A stretch of 64,000 nt of DNA from Pirellulaceae bacterium (GTDB lineage Bacteria; Planctomycetota; Planctomycetia; Pirellulales; Pirellulaceae). The notes below the pieces were generated by a model. That model was given only the letters and a program-made list of their open reading frames with translations, was not told the origin of the DNA and made no database searches. A program made the position numbers and the translations under genes. Where the stretch lies: contig JAHDXO010000041.1 in assembly GCA_023382975.1 (NCBI GenBank), positions 37,352-101,351 of the forward strand, read 5' to 3'. Below, piece by piece: positions 19,386 through 28,965 of this stretch. The stretch's first letter is position 1. The number at the start of each line of letters is the position of its first letter.

Positions 19386-19465
19386 ACAAACGAGACCGGC
19401 CATTGTGGCCCCCGGGCGCCAAACGGGGGTCTGCACCGCCGGGCAGCTTCCGGCGGAAACAAACG

Positions 19466-19499
19466 AGGCCCGCAGCTTTCACGGCTGCGGGCCTTTCTT
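19466..19499 (+). terminator. Rho-independent terminator after the sigma factor gene
   Basis: A perfect 11-bp GC-rich stem, AGGCCCGCAGC (19466-19476) pairing with 19484-19494, a 7-base loop and then TTCTT. It ends the sigma-factor transcript. Confidence 0.85.
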
Positions 19500-19595
19500 C
19501 GTACGAGGCGATAAGCGGGTCCGTACGAAACGATGAAGCTCTTACTTAATCCTGTCCTTGTTCATTTTTCGCATTCTTCCGGACTTGTCAAGCAT

Positions 19596-20153
19596 TCAGT
19601 CTCCAAAATCCATGGACGAACAAGCCAGAGATTCGTCAGAGAAGCATTGTTCCGCGATGCGTCCGTACTCTTCCAGGCTGCGGCGCCGGCCGATCGTGTG
19701 CCACGGGCCGACCTCACGCAACTCGGGCATCAACTCGACCAACTGATCCACCAGACGTTCCGCCAGACGCACCAGTTGCGGAGTCGATGCTACTTCGAGA
19801 ATCGCCGCGGCGGTCTTCATCACCAAGACCAGCCGAGCCCGCTCGGTGACGGGGCGCGAGAGCGGCAAAGTCGGTTCGACGAGCAGCTCTTCCAAGGGGA
19901 CATCGAGCACTGCTTGCCAACGGTACAGTTCACTGAGTTTCAAATCGGTGGATTCGTTTTCCTGGATGCGGACATGGCTGACCGTGGTGCCCAACTGACG
20001 AGCCGCGGTGCGCAACGAAACACCCTGCAGGCGTCTGACCGTCCGAATGCGGTGAAGGCTGGGCTTGGACGCCGCCCCACCCATCGGCAACTGCTCCTTC
20101 GTCGGCGGATGCTCAACTGTCGCGCATACTGAATCGAACTCAACCGTTGCCAT
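19596..20153 (-). CDS. XRE-type helix-turn-helix regulator
   Basis: 185 residues. The middle of the N-terminal half (about 33-80) is a Cro/C1-type helix-turn-helix: RRLQGVSLRTAARQLGTTVSHV then a recognition-helix region and LSELYRWQAVLDVPLEEL. The C-terminal half is helical (LVRLAERLVDQLVELMPEL), probably for dimerisation. The start is the ATG preceded by AGGGAAA; an upstream in-frame ATG would add about 40 unlikely residues. It is separated from the UroD gene by 228 bp and convergent with the sigma factor gene. Target genes unknown. Confidence 0.75.
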   Translation of the reverse strand: MATVEFDSVCATVEHPPTKEQLPMGGAASKPSLHRIRTVRRLQGVSLRTAARQLGTTVSHVRIQENESTDLKLSELYRWQAVLDVPLEELLVEPTLPLSRPVTERARLVLVMKTAAAILEVASTPQLVRLAERLVDQLVELMPELREVGPWHTIGRRRSLEEYGRIAEQCFSDESLACSSMDFGD

Positions 20154-20381
20154 TTTCCCTGTCGCCCCTTCCACTACCGTTATCGTGCCGGCCCATCGAA
20201 TGTTGCTTGATATCCCGGCACAAACGGAATCATCCCAGTCGCTAGGACGCCGGTTTGCCGTGAGAAGTTCCACCGGAAGGGATACACAGTTCGGTTTTCT
20301 TTCGAGGGGACAAGTCGATCGACAGATTGGATTTACTTCTCGTCGATATTCGAGAAACTCAAAGCAGCCGCTTGCCAGAAA

Positions 20382-21620
20382 TCAGCAAACCTCTGTTTGG
20401 TCGTAACACCCGTAACGCTCGGCCAATTCGGTCATCGTCGCCAAGCGGTCGGGATCGATGTGCGGCGACACCGAACAAGCCGAGGAAAGAATGAATCCGG
20501 AGCCGGGAGCTGCGATTTCCAATCGCTGACGAACCGCGCGTTCGAACGTCGCCTGGTCGGCCATCAGCATCTCGTGGACGGCGTCCAGGTTGCCTTTGAA
20601 GAACAGCCGTTCGCCGAACTGCGTCTTGGCTCGCTGCAAGTCCACGGTTCCCAAGGGCGGTGGATCCAACGTGTCGATCCCGTCGATGCCGGTCTGGACC
20701 ATCAAATCCAGGCGGTCGCCGATCGCCCCGCACGTGTGCGTGTACGCGGGGATTCTAAATGACCGGATCGATTCGGCTACGCGTTGCTCGTACGGCAGCA
20801 CGAACTCGGCATACATTGCCCGGCTGATGAATCCAGCGCCGGCAAATGCCGAACTGATCAGCACGGCATCCGGTTGATGGCGGGCGTAGCAGCGCACTTG
20901 CGCGATCACGACCCGCGTCAGAAGTTCCAATAATCGGTGGCAGGTCGCCGGCGAGTCCAGCAATCCGAGCAAGGCGGTTTCGTATCCGAACAGCTCCATC
21001 AAGTGCGTCAGCGGCGAGAACACTTCGGCATGGACCGACACCGATTCGCCCAATTCGCGGGCCCGCTTCAGTCCTCGCGTAAACCAATCAGGGTAAGCGG
21101 CCTCGTCGGTCAAATCCGCCGCTTCTGGGATGTCCCACAGATGCGGCGCGTGCCAAGTGTTCCATACATAGCCGGGCAACCGCAGAATCCCCGGGTCGTC
21201 CGGATCGATCCGCTGGTAGTCGGCTCGCGGCAGCGCACCGCCGTCAACTTGGAACGTGTGCGGGTTGTCGTCGGGCACGAAATCGGTGCGCAGACCGTTC
21301 CGCCAGAACAGCGTTTCGCTTCCCCTCTCCGAAAACGGCACTGGTGCCGGGGCACGGACGTCCGGGGACTGTCCCGCTTCCGCGAGGTATTCCCGCCAAT
21401 TTGACGGGCGACCGGGCAGGTTCAACAGAATGCCATCGAACCGGTAATGCTGCTGGAATTCGAGCAAGGTGTCGACGAAGGCATCGCTGTCGAACCAAAT
21501 CTCGGCGGGTTTCCGACCGCTGTGCAGGAAATAGTGGCCCAATGCCAGTTGGCACATCACGGGAACCCGGTCGGGCGTTTCGTGCCGCATGGCGCGACGG
21601 ACTCGTGTGCGGGAATTCAT
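20382..21620 (-). CDS. Uroporphyrinogen decarboxylase (URO-D) family protein
   Basis: 412-residue TIM-barrel protein of the UroD/MtaA superfamily: opening RRAMRHETPDRVPVM, a conserved IPAYTHTCGAIGDRL near 300, and a C-terminal GSGFILSSACSVSPHI. The H-x-C-G signature near 306-309 fits the zinc-dependent methyltransferase-like branch better than true haem-pathway HemE, which has an N-terminal RQAGR motif not seen here. It may transfer methyl groups or act on an unknown substrate. The start ATG follows GAGGG; upstream in-frame ATGs lack a site. It is divergent from the DUF11 protein gene. No corrinoid protein or partner methyltransferase is nearby. Confidence 0.75.
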   Translation of the reverse strand: MNSRTRVRRAMRHETPDRVPVMCQLALGHYFLHSGRKPAEIWFDSDAFVDTLLEFQQHYRFDGILLNLPGRPSNWREYLAEAGQSPDVRAPAPVPFSERGSETLFWRNGLRTDFVPDDNPHTFQVDGGALPRADYQRIDPDDPGILRLPGYVWNTWHAPHLWDIPEAADLTDEAAYPDWFTRGLKRARELGESVSVHAEVFSPLTHLMELFGYETALLGLLDSPATCHRLLELLTRVVIAQVRCYARHQPDAVLISSAFAGAGFISRAMYAEFVLPYEQRVAESIRSFRIPAYTHTCGAIGDRLDLMVQTGIDGIDTLDPPPLGTVDLQRAKTQFGERLFFKGNLDAVHEMLMADQATFERAVRQRLEIAAPGSGFILSSACSVSPHIDPDRLATMTELAERYGCYDQTEVC

Positions 21621-21788
21621 GTTCAACCCTCGGCTTTCCTTGCTCATGCTACCCGATTTTCCAGCACGCGGGAAATTCTGGTCCGATTGATCTTTCCGCG
21701 ATTTCCGGTTTCTGCTACTTACCCGTTCCCGTCTCTGTCCGGGACCCGGGTATCGCCACTTCCAAATCATCGCAGTGGGACGAAGACG

Positions 21789-24131
21789 ATGGCAGCTTCG
21801 AACAAAAAGTTTACACAACGACTCAGCGTGCGCTTGGGCGCGGTCTCGACGGTGGTTGCCTTGGGCGCCATCGCGATCGCTCACGGTCAATTGACGGGCC
21901 AGCCACCAGCGGAGGAAACATCCGCGGCTGCCGTGCCGGCAGCAGTGCAGACGACCGCCGTACAACCCATCCCGATTCCCGCCGACGAGGCAGCAGCGAC
22001 TCCTGCCGCGCCGCCCAGCGGATGGAATTCGAGCCAGGGGTTTGCAGCCCTGCCGGAGATGCCCGGCACGGCGGCGTCCAGCGTCCGCGTGAATCCTGCG
22101 GGCGATTCCATGGTCATCCGCGGCAACAACGGCCCGGAGTCCGGCGAACCGGCGCAGCCAGCCGTGTCGCGCGCCGCCTTTGCCTACTCTGCCGACTCGC
22201 TGCCGGAAGTGCCTGCCAGCCCGAACTTCGATGCTCCGCGGGAACTGGATCCGGGTTTGCGTAACGCGGCGCAGTTGGCGATCGCCGACGACCGTCCGCC
22301 AGCCAGCGGCTATTCGGCCGCCGCCACCCAGTTTGAATTGCCCGAGGCCCCCGCCCAGAGCAGCGTCTACGGAACTCCCACGGCCGATCTGGCGCCGCCC
22401 AACGCCGACGCGGCTCCGCCAAGTGCCAACCTGGCCCCGCCGGCGTCCGAGATGGCAGACGCTCCGCCGTCGACTCGATTCGAAGCCCCGGCGCCCCTCG
22501 CCGCGGCGCCGGCCTATTCCAGCGGACTGGCCGACGACGAACCACCGGCTCGGTTCGCTCCGCCCGTCGCGTCGGATCGTCCGGCTGCGCCGTCTCGCGA
22601 CGACTCGTTTTCCGCTCCCCAGTCCGACCCCGAACCGCAGCCGCTCAGGTTCCAGGCGGCTCCGAACTCAACCGCCTCTGCGACCACCCCGTCGGCATCC
22701 ATCCGCTCGGAGCACGTCGCCGGTGCCGAAGGCGACGGAGCGCCCGGCGCCGAATCACTGGATGGCCAGCAGGCTCCCGCGCTGACCGTCGAGAAAACGG
22801 CCCCCGCGGAAATTCAGGTTGGCAAGGAGACCAGCTTCCAGGTGCGAATCCGCAACACGGGCCCGGTAGCGGCTCACGATCTGATCGTCTTGGACCGCGT
22901 TCCCCGCGGAACCCGTTTCGTCAACGCCAACCCGCAGGCCACCGAGGCGCCGGACGGCCAACTGATGTGGCAATTGGGATCGCTGGCCCCCGGCGCGGAA
23001 ACGACCGTGACGATGCATGTCCTGCCAATTTCCGAAGGCGAGGTCGGCAGCGTCGCCCAGGTGCTGTTCCAAACCCATGCCTCGGTGCGAACTATCTGCA
23101 CCCGTCCGGAATTGACCGTCAAACACATCGGACCGCCCAAGGTGCTGATCGGCGAGACCGTGCTGCTGGACATCACGATCGGCAACCCCGGCTCGGGTGC
23201 GGCCACCGGGGTCGTGCTCGAAGAGAACATCCCAGAAGGCCTGACACACGCCGCCGGGCGCGAACTGGAATACGAAGTCGGCACGCTGAAGCCGGGCGAA
23301 TCGCGCCGTCTGCAACTGACCTTGAAAGCCGCGAAACCCGGAATCATCGAGAACACGATCTACGTCCGGGGCGACGGCAATCTGATCGCCCAAGACACCA
23401 TTCCCGTGGAAGTGATCGCCCCGTCGCTGCAAGTCTCGCTGACCGGCCCCAAGCTGCGGTATCTGGAGCGTGAAGCCACCTACGAAGTGGGCATCGCCAA
23501 CCCCGGCACCGCCACGGCCCGCGAGATCGAACTGGTGACCTACCTGCCCAAGGGCATGAAGTTCGTCGCCGCCGAGCAGAAAGGCCAGTACGAACCGCAG
23601 AACCACGCGGTGTACTGGAGTCTGGAAGAGCTGCCTCCGCAGCAAAGCGGCGTGGCCAAGCTGACGCTGCTGCCGCTGGAAACCGGCGAGCAGCGACTGA
23701 GCGTCGAAGGCCGCGCGGAGATGGGCCTGAAAGACGCCTCCGAGAAGCTGGTCCAAGTCGACGGGTTGGCCGAACTTCAGTTCTCGATCGTCGATGAGTC
23801 CGATCCGATCGAAGTCGGCAGCGAGACGACGTATGCCATCACGCTGAACAACCGCGGCTCGAGCGCCGCGACCGACATTCGCATGACGATCGCGCTGCCC
23901 CCGGAGATGAAGCCGATCGGCGGCGACGGGCCGACCAAGGTGGTGATCGACGGCACTCGCGTGAGCGTCGATTCGCTGGCTCGTCTGGGCCCCGGCGAAC
24001 AAGCGCAGTACAAGCTGCGAGTCCGCGGCTTGGCCGCCGGTGCGCACCGCTTCCAATTGCAGTTGATCTCCGGCGAGACACCGGTGCCGGTGACCAAGGA
24101 AGAGATCACGCGCGTCTACGCGGATCGCTGA
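21789..24131 (+). CDS. DUF11-repeat envelope protein
   Basis: 780 residues. Residues 10-33 form a signal or anchor segment (LGAVSTVVALGAIAIAHGQ). Residues ~35-325 are a Pro/Ala-rich, probably disordered linker with tandem APPNADAAPPSAN-like phrases. Residues ~332-780 hold about four DUF11/CARDB-like Ig-fold repeats, each with a phrase such as VGKETSFQVRIRNTGPVAA or LEREATYEVGIANPGTATA and a following L-x-x-L-x-P-G-E. DUF11 repeats occur in exported structural proteins of the envelope. It starts at an ATG with only a weak ribosome binding site and is followed 3 bp later by the PGPGW membrane gene, so they form one unit. Function likely structural; not proven. Confidence 0.85.
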   Translation: MAASNKKFTQRLSVRLGAVSTVVALGAIAIAHGQLTGQPPAEETSAAAVPAAVQTTAVQPIPIPADEAAATPAAPPSGWNSSQGFAALPEMPGTAASSVRVNPAGDSMVIRGNNGPESGEPAQPAVSRAAFAYSADSLPEVPASPNFDAPRELDPGLRNAAQLAIADDRPPASGYSAAATQFELPEAPAQSSVYGTPTADLAPPNADAAPPSANLAPPASEMADAPPSTRFEAPAPLAAAPAYSSGLADDEPPARFAPPVASDRPAAPSRDDSFSAPQSDPEPQPLRFQAAPNSTASATTPSASIRSEHVAGAEGDGAPGAESLDGQQAPALTVEKTAPAEIQVGKETSFQVRIRNTGPVAAHDLIVLDRVPRGTRFVNANPQATEAPDGQLMWQLGSLAPGAETTVTMHVLPISEGEVGSVAQVLFQTHASVRTICTRPELTVKHIGPPKVLIGETVLLDITIGNPGSGAATGVVLEENIPEGLTHAAGRELEYEVGTLKPGESRRLQLTLKAAKPGIIENTIYVRGDGNLIAQDTIPVEVIAPSLQVSLTGPKLRYLEREATYEVGIANPGTATAREIELVTYLPKGMKFVAAEQKGQYEPQNHAVYWSLEELPPQQSGVAKLTLLPLETGEQRLSVEGRAEMGLKDASEKLVQVDGLAELQFSIVDESDPIEVGSETTYAITLNNRGSSAATDIRMTIALPPEMKPIGGDGPTKVVIDGTRVSVDSLARLGPGEQAQYKLRVRGLAAGAHRFQLQLISGETPVPVTKEEITRVYADR

Positions 24132-24134
24132 CCG

Positions 24135-24551
24135 ATGATGTCCGCGATCGGCTGGAAATACGCGATTGCCGCACTGGGCGTGTTCGTCGGATCGCTGGCC
24201 GTCAGTCTGCTGTTGCTCGGCGGACTGCTCGTCCAGTTGCCGGCCACCTACTTCCTGGATCGCCATCAACGCGACCTGTGGATCGACCACCATCCCGTCC
24301 TTCGCTGGACGGGAATCGTGCTGAAGAACGCCGCGGGACTCGCCCTGGTGCTGTTCGGGATGCTGCTCTCGCTGCCGGGAATTCCCGGCCAGGGCCTGCT
24401 GACGATCCTGCTGGGCCTGATCCTGATCGACTTTCCGGGTAAACGCCGGTTCGAGCGTTGGATCCTGCGCCGCCCCGGTGTGCTCGACCGCGTCAACCGA
24501 CTCCGCCACCGCTGGGGTCGTCCTCCGTTGCAGCTTGACGACCCCGCCTGA
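24135..24551 (+). CDS. PGPGW-family small transmembrane protein
   Basis: 138 residues with two or three membrane helices (AIAALGVFVGSLAVSLLLLG; NAAGLALVLFGMLLSLPG) and the family-defining PGIPGQGLLTILLGL then a basic FPGKRRFERWILRRP. These small proteins of unknown function belong to Pfam's PGPGW transmembrane family. It begins three bases after the DUF11 gene stop; two adjacent ATGs (24135, 24138) are possible starts. Role unknown; probably an envelope partner of the preceding protein. Confidence 0.8.
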   Translation: MMSAIGWKYAIAALGVFVGSLAVSLLLLGGLLVQLPATYFLDRHQRDLWIDHHPVLRWTGIVLKNAAGLALVLFGMLLSLPGIPGQGLLTILLGLILIDFPGKRRFERWILRRPGVLDRVNRLRHRWGRPPLQLDDPA

Positions 24552-25617
24552 CGCCCATCCCCGCCGCCCAAACCGCCGTGCTCAACGCCTTTCGGCATCA
24601 ACGGAATCGACACACACCAGTCTGTACCCGGCCTTCTGCGAGTCGATCCTGTGTTCGCACGAGGAGTAATTTGGTCACCGAAATGACCGTTCAGGCAGTA
24701 ACCCGGCGAACAGTCTCCTGGTCACGGGGGGCAATGGGCAGTTTCTCGATGGCCGCGACGAATCACCGCCAGAACCCGGTTCGCGACATGGGAAGTCATT
24801 TCACGGAAGAGAGACCTGCGAATCCGATTGCCCGCTTTGCCGCCAGCTCACAATTCCATCGTCCGAATGCAAGTAGTCTTTCCGGAGATTTTGGATTCTG
24901 TTGTTTGGTTCGGGAGATGAATCCCCAATCCCCCTGGATTTGCTGTCGAGCGAATGGGTCGTCGTTGCCTGGAACCGACCGCGAAGGATGCGTGCGTCGA
25001 TTTCAGCGCGCTGCAGGACAGCCAGCGAGGCGCAACGAGAACCGGACAGCTCACAAGAGCCTACACGAGCAGGTTTTCGACGGACCAGGATCTGCTACCC
25101 CCAAACGAACTAAACGTCAGATCGCCCATGCGGACTGGATTGTCGCCGAATTGAAATTCAGGCGGAGTTGCCGAGCAAGCAATATCATGGCACGAATACT
25201 GGGCCAATTCGTATCCGAAATTGGGGAATCCTTGGCTCTGAATCCCAAATCTTCCGAATTCCCGCCAATTCCGTTACTCCGGAAGATGATGTCAACGCCC
25301 GCATTCACACAGAATTGGCTGGGTTCAAGAATACAGATTTCGCTTGTCGCCACCGCACCGGCAAGGTCGCCGTCGCCGAGTTGGATCGGAACTTTCCGCG
25401 GTTTACACGGGTTTACAAAGGTTTAGAATAGGTGAGCCTGCCAGAAGATTTTGCCCCTTTCGGTTAGACTGCGGGAGAATGGGCCTGGACTCGGGCGGAC
25501 ACGGCGAGGATACGCGGTTCGCTGGTACGGAGAGTCCTGTCCCGGAATTCTCGCCGTCTCGACATTTCGGGGAAACGCCTGCCGAACATCCATCGCACCG
25601 TTTGTCCAAGGTGAGTC
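24552..25617. other. Gene-poor region
   Basis: A 1066-bp stretch with no gene I can support. A 282-codon plus-strand open frame (24578-25426) has an amino-acid mix unlike its neighbours (many Arg, Ser, Cys, Trp), no ribosome binding site and no family match. Base composition is less GC-rich than the flanking genes, so decayed DNA is plausible. Confidence 0.5.
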
Positions 25618-27501
25618 ATGATTGTCAAACCGCAGCAGGGAATCAGCGCAAGAACAGTTGACGAACCAGCGGCCCGCCGATCGACCCATGTGACTCATTC
25701 TGACTTCTCCGATGACGACTTGGATCCCGGTCGCCGTATTCCGTGGAAATGGATTCTCGCTGCCGGATTTCTGATGGCAGTGGTCGCGGTCGCCATCCCC
25801 TTGAACAACTTCCGCAAGCAACTCGGCAAGATCCAGACGGACTTGGTGTACTTCACCGCTCAGCGTGGCGATTTGCCGATCGTCGTGACCGAGCGAGGCA
25901 ATCTCGAGAGTCAACAGAACGTCGAGGTACTGTGCGAGGTCGACGAGATTCCGCGGGCCGGTATGACGGGAACTCCCATCGTTTGGATCATCCCCAACGG
26001 AACGTCGGTCAAGGCGGGCGACTTGTTGGTCGAGCTGGATTCGGCGCCGCATCAAGAGCGATTGGACCAGCAGATCCTGGAAACGGACCGTGCCCGCGCC
26101 AATCAGATTCAGGCCCAGGCCAAACACGAGAATCAGATCACGCAGAACGAGACGACGAAGGCGAACGCGGAACTGGACGTCCGCTTGGCCGAGTTGGAAG
26201 TCGAGATGTTCACGGACGAAGAAAGCGGCACGCGAAAACTGGAGATTGAAGCGATCGAGCGGTTGATCGACGACGTAAACAACGAGATCCGGGCGGCGCA
26301 GGCGAATTTGAAGCTGAAAGAAAACGAGAAACGGGGCATCGAGACGCTCTTCAAACTGGGCTACGCCGGAAAGAGCGAGCTGGATCGCATCCGCTTGGAT
26401 TTCCTGCAAGCCGAGGGGCAGTTCGCGGCCAAAGTCAACCGTCTGAAAACGCAGATGTCCTCGCTCGACAAACTGCAGGACTACGAATTGGACATGGAAT
26501 CGCTACGGCTGCATGGAAAACTGGAAACGGCGCGCCGCAATCTGGAACAGGTCAAGCGGAACAACGAGGCGCTGGTCGCCCAGTCACAAGCACTCCTGGA
26601 TGCTGCCAACCAGGCGCTGGCCAAGGAAGAGGAACGGCTGGCTCGCTACCGGGAACAGTTGGAGAAATGCAAGATCTACGCCCCGCAGGACGGGATGGTC
26701 GCCTATGCCGTGTCGAGCAACCGCTACAGCCGCGAAGAGATCCGCGAAGGCGTCGCGGTTCGCCAGCGCCAGCGGCTGCTGACGCTGCCGAATCTGACTC
26801 AGATGCAAGTCAGGACGGCGGTCCACGAATCCGTCCTGGATCAGATCAGGCCCGGTCTGCGCACCACCGTTCGATTGGATGCCTTCGCCGACCGGGTCTA
26901 CCGGGGTTCCGTCAAGTCCGTCGCCGTCCTGCCCGATCCCGGTGGTTACTTTAGCAGCGATACCAAGGTCTACGAAACGCTGGTCACGATCGACGAGGAA
27001 GTCCAGCAACTGAAACCGGGCATGACTGCAGTCGTGGAAATCCACGTGGATCGGTTGGTCGGCGTGATCAGCATCCCCGTCCAGGCCGTGGTCCAGGTCC
27101 AAAAGCAGACTTGGTGTTACGTGGACCAGCAGGGCACGCCCGTCCGCCGCCCGTTGAAGTTGGGGCGCAGCAACGACAAATTCGTCGAAATCCTGGACGG
27201 TTTGGCCGAGAGCGAACGCGTTGTCCTGAATCCGATGGCGATCTTCGACGAATCGGAGCAGAGCAATTCGTCGACGGACGACCAGAACAACGGAACTCCG
27301 GAGAGCGCATCCCCGGAAAACGGAACGCCTCCGCTCGCACCGCCCGAGTCGCTGCCGGTCGCGGCCGACTCGCCGGCCAATGGCCCCGGCCGCGAGAGTC
27401 CGGCGGGCGAAAACGGATCGGGTTCCCGCCGGTCGCCGGGGGGGCCAGGCCGCTCGCCGCGCCCCGACGGGCCGCGCAACGAAACGCCCCGGGGCAACTG
27501 A
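25618..27501 (+). CDS. HlyD/MacA-like membrane-fusion adaptor of an efflux ABC system
   Basis: 627 residues: cytoplasmic N-terminus, one membrane anchor near 42-61, a lipoyl/beta-barrel core, and a long coiled-coil hairpin near 150-350 (ERLDQQILETDRARANQIQ). The barrel shows the usual VVTERGNLES and CKIYAPQDGMVAYA phrases. A Pro/Gly/Ser-rich tail from about 550 to the end is unusual. The ATG follows AAGGTGAG. The permease gene starts 23 bp downstream, so the two are an operon exporting a peptide, lipid or drug across the envelope. The ATPase partner is not in the pair. Confidence 0.85.
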   Translation: MIVKPQQGISARTVDEPAARRSTHVTHSDFSDDDLDPGRRIPWKWILAAGFLMAVVAVAIPLNNFRKQLGKIQTDLVYFTAQRGDLPIVVTERGNLESQQNVEVLCEVDEIPRAGMTGTPIVWIIPNGTSVKAGDLLVELDSAPHQERLDQQILETDRARANQIQAQAKHENQITQNETTKANAELDVRLAELEVEMFTDEESGTRKLEIEAIERLIDDVNNEIRAAQANLKLKENEKRGIETLFKLGYAGKSELDRIRLDFLQAEGQFAAKVNRLKTQMSSLDKLQDYELDMESLRLHGKLETARRNLEQVKRNNEALVAQSQALLDAANQALAKEEERLARYREQLEKCKIYAPQDGMVAYAVSSNRYSREEIREGVAVRQRQRLLTLPNLTQMQVRTAVHESVLDQIRPGLRTTVRLDAFADRVYRGSVKSVAVLPDPGGYFSSDTKVYETLVTIDEEVQQLKPGMTAVVEIHVDRLVGVISIPVQAVVQVQKQTWCYVDQQGTPVRRPLKLGRSNDKFVEILDGLAESERVVLNPMAIFDESEQSNSSTDDQNNGTPESASPENGTPPLAPPESLPVAADSPANGPGRESPAGENGSGSRRSPGGPGRSPRPDGPRNETPRGN

Positions 27502-27524
27502 AGCACCTGGGAGCGTCCCGACCG

Positions 27525-28823
27525 ATGTGGCTCAAGATCTTCCAGCTCTCCGTGCGGAACCTGATGCTGAATAAGCTGCGCAGCCTGTTGACCATGCTGG
27601 GCACGATCCTGGGCGTCAGTTCGGTGATCGCCATGCTGGCGATCGGCGAAGGCTCGAAGCGCCATGCCGTCGAGCAGATCCGGCAACTCGGCGCCGCCAA
27701 CGTGATCATCCGCAGCGTCAAACCCGGGCAGGACGACAGCGCCGCGTCCTCGTCGAACGGTGCTTCGTCACAGTCTCAGAGCAGCCGTGTGCTGGAGTAC
27801 GGATTGCGCTACGACGACTTCGAACGCCTCAAGGCCACGCTGCCCACCGTCCGCCGCGCCGTGCCGTCGATCCTGCTCCGCAAAGACGCCCAGCACGGAA
27901 AGCTCCGCGTCACCAACGCCCGGGTTCTTGGAACCACGCCCGAGTACCGGTTTGTCAAGAATCTGGCGGTGCGGCGCGGCCGGTTCCTGACCGGACCGGA
28001 CATGGCGAACATGTCGAACGTGGCCGTGCTTGGCGCCGGGGCCGCCGAACGATTGTTCAGCTTCGAGGATCCTCTGGAACAGACCGTACTGCTGGGTTCG
28101 GGCGCCTATCGCGTGGTGGGCATCCTGGACACGCAAGACAGCGGCTCGGCTCGGCCCGGCGCCATGGGCGGATCGGATTTCAACAACGACATCTACATCC
28201 CGCTGAGCGCCGCGCGCAGCCGCTTCGGCGAATTGCAGATGATCGTCCGCACCGGCAGCCGCGATTACGAACGGGTTCAATTGAGCGAGATCACGCTCAC
28301 GGTCCACGACGAGACGCTCGTCAGCCAAACGGCGGCCATGGCCCGCAAGCTGCTGCGCCGCAACCATCCTACGGGCGACGACTACGAGATCCAGGTGCCG
28401 CTGGAGTTGCTGCGCCAAGCCGAGCGGGAAAAGCGAATCTGGAACCTGGTGCTCGGCTCGATCGCCGGCATCTCGCTACTGGTCGGCGGGATCGGCATCA
28501 TGAACATCATGTTGGCGACCGTCTCGGAACGAACCCGCGAAATCGGCATCCGCCGCGCTCTGGGCGCCACGCGCACCCACATCGTCGCCCAGTTCCTGGT
28601 CGAAAGCACCGTGCTGTCTGCCTCTGGCGGCCTGCTGGGCATCTTCCTCGGAATCGCCATCCCGATCGCCGTCACCTCGATGTCCGAGATCGAGACGGCC
28701 ATCAGTTGGTTGGCCATCTTGATCGCCTTTATGACGTCCGTGGGCATCGGCATGGTCTTCGGCGTCTACCCGGCTCGCCGTGCCGCGCTGATGGACCCCA
28801 TCGAAGCCCTGCGGCACGAGTAG
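27525..28823 (+). CDS. MacB/FtsX-like ABC transporter permease
   Basis: 432 residues: N-terminal membrane helix near 18-40 (RSLLTMLGTILGVSSVIAML), a large extracytoplasmic MacB_PCD domain near 45-300, then three C-terminal helices of FtsX type (LVGGIGIMNIMLATVSERT, near 320-340; EIGIRRALGATRTHI follows). The order identifies the MacB permease, but the usual N-terminal ATP-binding domain is absent. The start is the ATG giving a normal N-terminus; upstream sequence belongs to the adaptor gene. Ends convergently against the mfn operon. Confidence 0.9.
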   Translation: MWLKIFQLSVRNLMLNKLRSLLTMLGTILGVSSVIAMLAIGEGSKRHAVEQIRQLGAANVIIRSVKPGQDDSAASSSNGASSQSQSSRVLEYGLRYDDFERLKATLPTVRRAVPSILLRKDAQHGKLRVTNARVLGTTPEYRFVKNLAVRRGRFLTGPDMANMSNVAVLGAGAAERLFSFEDPLEQTVLLGSGAYRVVGILDTQDSGSARPGAMGGSDFNNDIYIPLSAARSRFGELQMIVRTGSRDYERVQLSEITLTVHDETLVSQTAAMARKLLRRNHPTGDDYEIQVPLELLRQAEREKRIWNLVLGSIAGISLLVGGIGIMNIMLATVSERTREIGIRRALGATRTHIVAQFLVESTVLSASGGLLGIFLGIAIPIAVTSMSEIETAISWLAILIAFMTSVGIGMVFGVYPARRAALMDPIEALRHE

Positions 28824-28902
28824 ATGATTCGCAGCCGAAATCGCGATCCGAGTGGCCCGCGTCCGCCGGCCGCGGGTCCGGATTGCGGCGCATCTTCCTA
28901 GA

Positions 28903-28962
28903 GTCGCGTTCGGCGCCCGCGACCCACTTGGCAAGTCGCGTTCGGCGGTGCGCGACCCACTT
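28903..28962. repeat. Two tandem hairpin repeats between convergent genes
   Basis: Two ~27-bp copies (28903-28929 and 28935-28962) share GTCGCGTTCGGCG and end CGCGACCCACTT. Each can fold into a short GTCGCG/CGCGAC hairpin. They lie between the permease gene (+) and the mfnE-like gene (-) and may serve as bidirectional terminators or be REP-type elements. Confidence 0.7.
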
Positions 28963-28965
28963 TGG

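Noticed and set aside
22755..24509. 584-codon minus-strand frame across the DUF11 gene
   Set aside because: The plus-strand frame has clear Ig-like repeats and a signal peptide; the minus frame is a shadow.
24578..25426. 282-codon plus-strand frame in the gene desert
   Set aside because: Odd residue mix, no ribosome binding site, no family resemblance.
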